Shown here in pieces: positions 53,601 through 61,140 of a DNA stretch of 64,000 bases. The stretch lies in NCBI GenBank assembly GCA_900708905.1, contig CAADRB010000005.1, positions 3,386,791 to 3,450,790 of the forward strand, in the 5' to 3' direction. A program made the position numbers and the translations under genes. Position 1 is the stretch's first letter; the number at the start of each line of letters is the position of its first letter. Below the pieces are notes generated by a model. That model had not been told where the DNA came from. It saw only the letters and a program-made list of their open reading frames with translations, and ran no database searches. The DNA comes from Hymenolepis diminuta (Eukaryota; Platyhelminthes; Cestoda; Cyclophyllidea; Hymenolepididae).

Positions 53601-56600
53601 GTCACAATCAATGAGTAAGCAGGACCGGCATAAACACGCGTGCCGCTTCTCTTCTCGTGATTTCTAGTTTTTCCCCTATATCCTCTCTCAGTGTGGTAAA
53701 TATCGGAAAATATTAAAAGGGTGGCGGTCCTCGATCTCTGTGCTGCCTATCTTAGCTTCCACAGATTCTGACATAATAAATTTGTTAGGGGGCGAGAGCA
53801 TCATTTTTTCTTGTGAATACTTTTTCCAAGATTTTACTCCAATATTCGTTTTTTTTCTTCTGGGTCGGTAGTATTTTGAGCTGCCTTTAGTATTTTGTAA
53901 TCCACACACACTATAAGCGTGTGTCTGAAAAATAGAAAAGTACGTAGATCATAGTTCGTCGGTGGCACACTGATACTGTGCACGTTTACAATGTCAGAGG
54001 TCACCGATTTGATTTCCATCAGCACACACTCGATGAGTCGGGTTGTTTAGGTATGAGTAAAATGGAGTGTGGCAGAAATCGAATCTCTGCAATCCAGACA
54101 CACTATAAGTACGTGTCTGAAAAATATAAAAAGTATATATACCATACAGAAGTACAGGTGTACGATATGCAGACCAATTAGAGCTGCATTCACTCAGATG
54201 TTTTGTAATATAAAATACGCAGACGTAAAAATTAGGGCCTCTCAAAGAGGGGCTTGCGTTATTTACCTCATGTTAGTGCTCTAGTACAAACCAATCAACT
54301 CCACGTGAATAGAAACCAAGACAATATGACTCAAGGTTCCCAAATTTCGGTGTTTATGTCAGGACGATGTCGGAAAGGTAAGAAATGCAATTTCTCAATG
54401 CCTTCGCCGGTAAGTAAGCAGGATCTAAATGCGCTCACACCAGATATTGTAGGTTCCGATTTTGTTCTTTTAAGCTTACTCTGCCTCTTTTCCATTTTAT
54501 TATGTAATGAAGATCGTAATATGCTAAAAAGGTGTTGGTTTAGCTAGGCCTCAAATCGCTAACCAGTCACTAGTAATAGATTTGTTGAAAGTGTAGAATT
54601 AAGATCGAGTTTTTCTAGGGTATCATTTTTTGCAGTGGACACTTTCCATTACTGCTATTTATTTATTTCTTCCGCTTTAGTGCCTAACATCCTATAGTAG
54701 TCTTTAAGGTAGTTTTTAATCTTGTGATGTCTAGACACACCATCTCTAAACACGTGTCTGAAAAGTAAAAATAGTTTTTTATGGCATACAGAAGTACAAA
54801 TATACGATACGTGGTCTAATCAATCAAAGATTTCTGGTAAAACTGCATTAGCATGAATTGTGAGAAATTTAATTGAGTTGCACCAGTGACTTGAAGGGAC
54901 AAACACCACGCTGCGGTTTGCATATTTTTAAAATCCAGGTGTCCCTTTCTAACTCTTCTTCTTTTCTTTGTAGAAGTTTTACGTCATTCCCACTGAGATT
55001 CAATGGAATTTCAGTCCGATTAAATCATGAAGCTTTACAAGGTGCGTCAATAGCTCAGAAGTCTTGTGCTTCCACAGATTTTGCGCTGAATAGCACTGGT
55101 CCAACAACAACATTATCTACAAGTGTTTGCAAATGGGATCAGATCTTTGATCTAATGCCGGATGAACACCTTAGAGCCGTGGTTTTCACATTAGATCCTT
55201 CAACACTCGGGTCAGCTGTTCAGGTAGGAAAATTCTTGGTTTATTCTGTGGTGAAGTTTTTCTAACTCCCTGTTCGTGATTTGAGGTTATATTCATGGCA
55301 GTGGGATTTAGCATAACAACATCATGTTTGTTTGTTTTTACTATGGAGTATTGATGTGTGTTCCAATCTACCTATGCCAATTTGGTCTCTACATATTTCC
55401 CCTACCTTGGACATTAATGGCTATTTGGTTCTCAAGGCTTAGCTTCCCCTTTCCCATTCCCAAAAAAGATAAGTCTGCATTTTTTTTAACGTTAGTTTGG
55501 TTCGTCATAATAACTATCTATTCCCCCTTTAGAATAGAGTACTACTACGTATGTGCAGATTAAAATGTCCTTGTTGTTGTAGTATTATCATCTACCCAAA
55601 TGTAATTTTTAATCCTCTCAATTCTACCTTGATTACCCTTTGATCCACTTTCAAAATTTAAATTCGATCCGTTGATTATTCATTATAAAAAATGGATTGG
55701 GAAAATTTTTCACACCCGATAATGTGCTCATCTATCCAAAATCTGATGGGATCTATTCTAATGTGATCATTACTAACCAGTTATTTGAATCGCCATTATT
55801 GTCGTTATTGTCCTTCCAAGCCATTATAAACGTTACTACTACTAAATAGGAAAGCGCCAGACTGCTACTGGATACTTTATTCACATTAGAGAACAAAGAG
55901 TGAAAAGTCTGGCTTCCGAACTAGTAAACTTACAAGTTACTAGGCGTAAAATTATGAAATTCAAAATGCGGGTAACTAGGTCATCTTATGGAAATACAAA
56001 TAAGTCGTAGACAAATCAAAGTATAGGTCAATATGCAGTAGATAGTAGACCGGGTAAATGATGAACTGATTAAGATAATTTGGTTATGGATGAGATAACT
56101 ACAAAACAATGTAGGCCGTCAAGCACGTTGCTTCGGCGGAATTGGAATTGCTGAAGAGCGTATTGGTCATTTTGACAAGATATTTGCTTCCTCTTACCCT
56201 TATATCCTTTACTGCTTCTTGGTCCATCTTTCTATCTTTCATACTTTTGTTGACCGTTATGCTCTTTTACTCTCTATGTCTTATTTATAAAACTTTCCCC
56301 AGTGAATGCTAATTTATATCAAACTTCCTATATCAATAACAATGAACACTCGGCTGTCAGATTTCCACAGCATGCATAATATTATCACTCGCCTCAATAA
56401 AAGATATTTATCTATATGGAATTTGGATTTAGTGCCCATTTTCGCTCTTGTTCTCCCTTATCTTCGGAAACTGGTTTTTGTAGATGTTCAACGCATTCAC
56501 TGCATTGGTTGTCATTTTCGGAATTCGAAGTTGTCTCCCTGTTGATTAACAAAGATGAACAGACGTTTTACCAATGTAATTATTTATGGAGAATGCCTTA

Positions 56601-58220
56601 GCTATTAAAATCAACAACGTGGGATAGGGAAGGCTGGCTAAACTAGTGCTATTCCAAGCTTTGCAAATTTCGCTCATGCAAGGTAGGAAGAAGACAGAGA
56701 TGGTGGTGAGAAATTTATGCGAAAAGGTAGCAAATTAAATTCAATGTGGGGAAATTACATAGCAGAAGAAAATCGATAAATGGCTTCCCGGCTGAGGAAT
56801 GTGCCATAGACATATTAGAGTGGAAGATAGGAAATTGAATTTTATCTGTTACTACATAATTGTCGGAATCTTTTGAACCCATTTCTCAAATACTTCCTAG
56901 CTTCCTAATTTACCACAATAACCATTCTTTAACAATGATAACCTATAAACAGATTATTGATTCATGTCTGTCATCCCTTATGCACCAAAAGCCTTTGTGT
57001 CCTTTTCAAGGTTGAGACCATTGAGCTGGGGCTCACATATGCCAACCAGATTTTCCATCTTCGCTGGTTCCCATCTGTAGCACTCTCCACGTCGGAAAAT
57101 CACCCCTTGCCAGTGATCGCTTGCAACTACATTACTCGGCTCGAAGAGATTAAATACCACATTGCAGATGGCTTTGCAAAGTCATCATCTTCGTCTTCAA
57201 TTGTTGATGAAGAAGACGTTATTCTCAACGCAAACCTCACTCCCTTATGGGAGTTTTTCAACAACCAATTATCTGCTGAGTGCGTTATGTGAATTTGACA
57301 TTATCTCAAATACATTTTGAATTGATCTTATGGTTTTTCTTGATTTCATTTTTTCTAGGCTTCTCCCGAAGGCCTCTAATTTGGAAATGAGTCTAAGACA
57401 CACACCTCCAGTCTTGTGTAATGAGAAGTATGCAATACTGTGCCAGATTCTAAATACGGAAGCTGGGGATATCACGGATTTGACGTGAGTCAATGCTTTA
57501 AACGTTTAAGTTTCAAAAAGAACACATTCTTTAGCAAGCAAAAAACGCGTGTGTATATTTTATAGCATTTCTGCAATGCTGGCTGGTGGAGGAGTGAATG
57601 ACGCCACTTTAGAACCAACGTCCACTTCGCTAGATGCACCTCAACGATTGGGAAGTGTAGCAGTGGGTCAGATGGCAGGACAAAACCTAAATCCAGCATC
57701 CTTATCCGGTGATGAACTCTTCTCCCATGCCTTTATCGCCTCTAATATCTCCCAAGGCGTTGATTTCGTATGCCCAATCTTTGTCCATTGTCCCAAAGTT
57801 GCGGGGGATCGCAGCTTGCGTGTTGACGCCCATTACAACCTATTGACCCACTTTCCCACTCCCGGCGTTAAAGTTCTTTCCTGGCGCTCGAATGGCTCCA
57901 TTAGTCTCCTGTCTAGTGATAACAACACAGAGGCCTCATCTGGTCCCACGCTAACCCGTTGCGTTCAATCCAAACGTGTACAATTGTCTGTCACTCCACC
58001 CTTTGAAATCACCTCTCGTCTCCTATCTCTCAATGTTAGATAATTGAATGCTTAAACACTTTACTACTTAAGTGACTGCCAGTAGGATTATAAATCTCTA
58101 CTTTATTTTTAGCATGAACCAATCACTACGGTCGTGACAGGAAAATCATTCATCCTTGAAGTGTCTCTCACAAATTGCTCGCCCTGGCCAATCAGTGTGG
58201 AGAACTCTCTCCTCAATCTC
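41698..58220 (+). CDS. TRAPPC11: TRAPPC11 (foie gras/gryzun), 3' end not seen
   Basis: TRAPPC11 is a subunit of the metazoan TRAPP-III complex, acting in ER-Golgi traffic, autophagy and glycan-lipid supply. Nineteen coding exons join in one frame (1,028 residues): 41698-41898, 42933-43291, 43332-43431, 43475-43548, 43627-43723, 45361-45491, 46447-46864, 48901-48979, 49062-49116, 49168-49248, 51062-51126, 52768-52820, 52904-52979, 53054-53126, 54974-55223, 57011-57279, 57359-57484, 57566-58034, 58113-58220. Hallmarks: LTGL near residue 22, SHYEWYQVKGIIKRHWM, KIAFFDELKQD, VAGFINFKICQIAF, FEHDAW-like YEHEAWLSKQ, FGQRPWW (foie gras domain, about 215-530), then beta-rich gryzun segments (about 596-1028). 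The human protein has about 1,133 residues, so roughly 100 C-terminal residues are missing. They lie past 58.22 kb or beyond the window. Donors are canonical GT; those of exons 11 (GTATCC) and 18 (GTTAGA) are weak. Confidence 0.95.
42535..42680 (-). mobile_element. LINE 3' fragment with intact C2H2-like finger
   Basis: In TRAPPC11 intron 1 the minus strand encodes an open stretch of about 55 residues. It contains ICPVNVCYNNYVNKGW followed by GNHMKSNHPDYP and ends with a stop after RQA. The spacing C-x4-C-x12-H-x4-H is that of a C2H2 finger. The same stretch, decayed, occurs at the 3' end of the LINE at 6.5 kb (CPVNGCYKIYGKK), and the DNA around it also aligns (CACTGGGCA / TTACTGGGCA). It is therefore a 5'-truncated copy of the same LINE family. 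Confidence 0.6.
42745..42865 (+). repeat. Dispersed repeat family B, copy 3
   Basis: It matches the first part of copies 1 and 2: CAACTTCAAGGTTTCAAAGAG, TCTTACTTCATTTGA and CACATTCCAAAATTCAGA. It lies in TRAPPC11 intron 1 beside the LINE fragment. Confidence 0.55.
43971..43986. repeat. AT dinucleotide microsatellite
   Basis: Eight AT units in TRAPPC11 intron 5. Confidence 0.9.
44475..44700 (-). repeat. tRNA-headed SINE, copy in TRAPPC11 intron 5 (first)
   Basis: It shares with 44965-45182 and 50645-50872 the block GCGTTTTCAAACGCTCATCTTGG, then TAGAGAGATATCATGGAGC, GAGAAACT, TAGAYTTAACYT and CAGTTAATCAT. The tRNA-like head (minus strand, about 44695-44620) is diverged but keeps a GCGTTCCATTCCC B-box-like motif and CATCGGCG. 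Confidence 0.6.
44965..45182 (-). repeat. tRNA-headed SINE, copy in TRAPPC11 intron 5 (second)
   Basis: The best-preserved head. The minus strand from 45180 reads GCACCGACAGCACAGCGG, a TTACCGCGCTTTTCTGAG segment, then AGGTAACAGGTTCGATGC and TCATCGGTGGG. The ends GCACCGA and TCGGTG can pair as an acceptor stem, and GGTTCGATGC is a B box. The body (GCGTTTTTCAACGCTCATC, TAATATCATGGAGCAT) matches the copies at 44.5 and 50.7 kb. Confidence 0.65.
46865..48900 (+). other. TRAPPC11 intron 7 (2.0 kb)
   Basis: GT-AG intron with a plus-strand tRNA-like head at 48548-48625 and a weaker tRNA-like patch near 47195-47265. No coding signal. Confidence 0.75.
48548..48625 (+). repeat. tRNA-headed SINE, plus-strand copy
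   Basis: It reads GTGCCTCAATGGTCAACGTG (A-box-like), an anticodon-arm-like CACCCTGTGCACG, AGTTCACGAGATCGGATCTC (B-box-like), then ATTGGTGC, which can pair with the 5' end. It closely resembles the minus strand of 58790-58878. Confidence 0.5.
49460..49600 (+). repeat. Dispersed repeat family D, copy 1
   Basis: It aligns with 50455-50590: AAGACYCCRGAGAGAACA, a TTATRTT block, AACTGATYAG, and ATCAATCATACCC / GTCAAATCATACTT. In TRAPPC11 intron 10. Confidence 0.45.
49765..49840 (+). repeat. Dispersed repeat family E, copy 2
   Basis: It shares CCCTGTTTCGGG, TACACTG and AGATACCGATTG with 40185-40265. In TRAPPC11 intron 10. Confidence 0.35.
50455..50590 (+). repeat. Dispersed repeat family D, copy 2
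   Basis: It aligns with 49460-49600, about 1 kb upstream in the same intron. It lies directly before the SINE at 50645. Confidence 0.45.
50645..50872 (-). repeat. tRNA-headed SINE, copy in TRAPPC11 intron 10
   Basis: The minus-strand head (50868-50790) reads GGTCGCCTCAATGGTTAAGG (good A box), CTATGAAGTCATAGG, AACAGATCCGATAACC (B-box-like) and CAATGAG. The body matches the 44.5 and 45.0 kb copies (ACACTCATCTTGAGTAGAGAG, CATCATGAAATCTC, CTTAACTTGCGCAGTTAATCA). Confidence 0.6.
51127..52767 (+). other. TRAPPC11 intron 11 hosting the antisense gene
   Basis: It begins with a weak donor (GTATCC) after the AAC T of exon 11 and ends CCCTCAAACAG. Outside the nested gene (51198-51825) nothing else was recognised. 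Confidence 0.75.
51198..51825 (-). CDS. Unrecognised two-exon gene nested antisense in a TRAPPC11 intron
   Basis: Exon 1 runs 51825-51609 (ATG to a GTTAGT donor) and exon 2 runs 51532-51198 (after TTTGCAG, to a stop). The 76-nt GT-AG intron joins them in frame (552 nt, 183 residues). Family not recognised. The first 72 residues are strongly basic and hydrophilic (MLRKKRDQVEDQHK..., RIKTWWLSKF, RHRNKD). The rest is acidic and Ser/Glu/Asn-rich (SEEFSSHFLAEIEAA, LENLEFEKGERN) and probably mostly disordered. No signal peptide or membrane segment is visible. It lies wholly within TRAPPC11 intron 11 on the opposite strand, its stop only about 70 bp from exon 11. An AG lies 10 nt before the ATG. Two adjacent open exons with matching splice phase and unmixed composition favour a real gene. 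Confidence 0.6.
53893..53945 (+). repeat. Hairpin repeat H, copy 1
   Basis: TGTAATCCACACACACTATAAG is followed by CGTGTGTCTGAAAAATAG. A 6-bp stem forms (ACACAC with GTGTGT) around a TATAAGC loop. It matches copy 2 closely from TGTAATCC to AAAAGTA. Confidence 0.6.
54084..54200 (+). repeat. Hairpin repeat H, copy 2
   Basis: CAGACAC (54095-54101) and GTGTCTG (54113-54119) form a perfect 7-bp stem around an 11-nt loop containing TATAAG. The downstream part (CATACAGAAGTACA, ACGATA) matches copy 3. Confidence 0.65.
54725..54860 (+). repeat. Hairpin repeat H, copy 3
   Basis: AGACAC and GTGTCT pair (6 bp) around a longer loop. CGTGTCTGAAAAGTAAAA and GGCATACAGAAGTACAAATA match copy 2. All three copies are in TRAPPC11 intron 14, same orientation. 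Confidence 0.6.
55224..57010 (+). other. TRAPPC11 intron 15 (1.8 kb)
   Basis: GT-AG intron; nothing recognised. A hydrophobic 79-codon frame at 55324-55563 is judged to be chance. Confidence 0.7.
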
Positions 58221-60930
58221 GTAAGTAACTACTGAATTTATAAAAGTAAAGCATACAGCAGTGGGTTATTTTTGTTATTTGCAATCATTGACCAGGGTGC
58301 ATATGGCAAAATGGCACCCCAGAGGATTGCTTTGATCTGAAGAGATGCATAATTGTGTGTTTGTAGTTACAGCTCTTTATTGTGCTGTTATTTTTAATGG
58401 AAAATTTGTTTTCGTTATGATGATCTAAATTTGGACATGCTGTGGCTTCTGTGCGCGCTGGGTTCAGTGTTTTGGTAGTAAAGTTTTGTGTGCCAATCTG
58501 CAGATCGGAAGTCTCTCGCTAATAATTATTATACTTTTTCCTCATCATGAAATTATCAATCATTGTTTTTCTTTTATCTGATTTGAAGTGATTGGCGACT
58601 GCAAATTTATAGAGTTGAGAGTTACAAAAGAGCCTTATTTTTTTTTTCCTCTCAAGCTCATCTAAAATAAAATTTCTTAAGCCACTAAGGGCGATGTTAA
58701 TAACACTTGTATATATTCTCCTACGAGAAATCCACATTCTATAACCCTTCTCGTTGACCATAATTGAGCAGTGCAGTATGCCGACCACACCGCTGAATGT
58801 GCACCAATCATTCAGAGGTCAATCTCGTGACCTTTGACTTGACAGTCGTGCACGTTGACCACTGCAGCATCAGCGAACTATCGGGTGTAGTGTTTTTGAC
58901 ACTTATCTCGGATGAAAGGTGAAGTCTTAGAGATTCCTTCATTAGCATTTTCCTATTATTCTGTATTGGCTAGAATAATCGGTCATTTAAATCATGTCGT
59001 TTAAAAAGACGTTAAAACAGATTATAGTAGCAATAAAAAAGATTGCTTAATGGGTCAGATCGATACACAAAATCAAGTATTGATGAAAAATCATAACTTA
59101 TGAATTACGAACATAGGATAACCTATCTTCTTTCACGCTATCTTGGCCACGATACAAGGCGAAAAGAAGACTGATTGTTTATCTGCATATTTATATTAAA
59201 ATAGACCAAGGTCAGTGGATGAAGGGAAGGTTGCCTAGAAGGCGTACTAATCCAAAAGTATGCTAGAGTAAATGCGGGATAGATTGATTTCGGAATTATC
59301 AACAAGGTCCTTAGGAAAAGTTAGTAAGTGCATCCAAGGTTAGAACACATATTTTACATAAATATATTCTTCTACCGATTATTTTTACCAACTATTACGG
59401 AAGAGGGAGTTTCATATTTGGACGAAGTTGCAAATTATTATCAATCTTTCCGATAACAAGATTCTTGATATCCATCAAGAATTTTCGGAAGACAGTTCAG
59501 TGCGTGAAATAGCCTAGATGTTTTATCAATCCAAATATTCCATTTAAGAATATTTTCACTTTTGACTATCCAAGTAGTGCAGCCGTGTTATCTAGAGATT
59601 TCCTTAGTTAGTTCTGTATGTTTAGATTAAATAATGCAGAATGCAATTAATCAATTGAAATAATTTTGACTGTATGTTTATTCTTCATCATCAGTATATG
59701 AAACTCCTCGGAACTCTTTATGGAACCTGTATTCTCGAGTCTCTATTTGAAATTTTTTTATAAAGTAAGACTCTTTTATGCTGCCGGGAATGTTAAGAAC
59801 TCCGTTTTCTGCTCACTAGATGTCACCCAACTACAGTTGATTCAGGTTAGAGGCTAAGGTTAAGACAGAATGCAATTAATCCTTGTCATTTTATTTAACA
59901 CAGGCGTTATATTGGGATACAAGCTGTCATTATGCTGTTATAATCTGCTCTCCCCTGTAGGATACCGTAACCGACTCTTAGATTCCCTAAGACATTGCAC
60001 TAGTTACGAACAGGACCCGACGACACCACAATACAAAACGACCCAAACCACTATATCAACACAAGACGCACGTTTTCGTATCGATAGGTCGGTTTATATT
60101 ATGCGCCATTTGCAACTGTTATGTAAATAAATTTGGTCGAGTAAAAGGGAATTAAAATAAGCAAGAATCAAAAGGTGGAAAATAAAGAATCTTACATGTG
60201 AGAATTGTTTTGGGGAAAATATTTTTTCTCATATGTAACACATGCTAATGGGGATTGGGAGTCAAAACACTGCCATACTGATAAAAGTTTTAGCTTGTTG
60301 GAGTTAGATAACAACTAACGGTTTGCAGCTAACAAAGTGCGATAGCAATAAAAGTCACCAATTCGTAGCTGCTTGAGTAAGACTAGCAACAATTGTGAAG
60401 CAGAACACCAAGAGTTGATTAGACCAAAGATGTATTCAAGGGAACCACGAGTATTGCTTAAAGTAAAAGAGCGAGCTGAGGAAGAGAGAAGATGAGCAGG
60501 AAATGTAGGAGCCCGCAACTGACCAGTGTGTGTTGTTCTTTTGTGGAAAACAAGGATAGCTTTATATGAGTCACTTGGGTAAGGCCGTACGAGAGCATGA
60601 GCGCAGATGTGCTTTTTATGTGAGCGAGGGGCGTTTAGACATGACAGACAGGGGTTATGGGTTATAGGGACAGGAAAGACTTCATCCCAGCTTCGTGGAC
60701 GATAAACCGAGATATTGTCATAGAGAATGCAAAAAAAAATTAATTCTGGAAATGCATGAAGCTCTATCCTTCAAGCTCCATATAACTGTCAAGCTGTTGG
60801 AGTGATGTGCGCCTTTGTGTCGATAAAGAGGATGGGTAACTTGGAAACGACCTACAGAACTTAATTATCCCAAGACCTCTACTTTGTCGAGTTCCTATCA
60901 TTTTTTAGTTGTGGGTAGCAATTGATACCG
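58221..60930. other. TRAPPC11 intron 19 or flank, no gene seen
   Basis: A good GTAAGT donor at 58221 shows the transcript continues, but no further exon encoding the TRAPPC11 C-terminus was recognised. The stretch holds a SINE head (58790-58878). A somewhat GC-richer patch at 60.3-60.85 kb has no readable frame. Confidence 0.45.
58790..58878 (-). repeat. tRNA-headed SINE, head at 58.8 kb
   Basis: The minus strand reads GCAGTGGTCAACGTGCACGA (A-box-like), GTCAAGTCAAAGG, TCACGAGATTGACCTC (B-box-like), then GATTGGTGCAC. It resembles the plus-strand copy at 48548-48625. Confidence 0.5.
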
Positions 60931-60939
60931 AAAATCGAA

Positions 60940-61140
60940 TGACAAACAATAAAGGAGGAGGGGATGTAAAAGATGCTGGGAGTAACGGCAAGATATTATT
61001 GAGTCTTACTTCATTTGCTTTTGGATTTGGGTTGTGCAATACTTATTAAATGAGTAGTTCACGTTTCGTAATTCAGATTTCATGGATTACTGTAAATGCT
61101 TGTCTACGATGTCTTGTTCTCATTGACTACACGATATTTC
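60940..61140 (+). repeat. Dispersed repeat family B, copy 4
   Basis: It matches the first part of copies 1-3: ATCGAATGACAAACAATAAA, GATATTATTGAG, TCTTACTTCATTTGC, GGGTTGTGCAATA, AGTTCACGTTTCG and ATTCAGATTTCATG. The 3' part of the family is missing. Confidence 0.5.

Noticed and set aside
54020..54050. CGATGAGTCGGG resembling part of a hammerhead ribozyme, as found in some flatworm SINEs
   Set aside because: Lacks the CTGATGA core and the GAAA strand, so it cannot form a hammerhead.
55324..55563. Hydrophobic 79-codon frame in TRAPPC11 intron 15
   Set aside because: Thymine-rich DNA gives hydrophobic frames; no homology or splice support.
60300..60850. GC-richer patch with a short Cys-x2-Cys frame, suspected retroelement gag
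   Set aside because: Frames are broken and the Cys pattern is incomplete; no second copy was seen.
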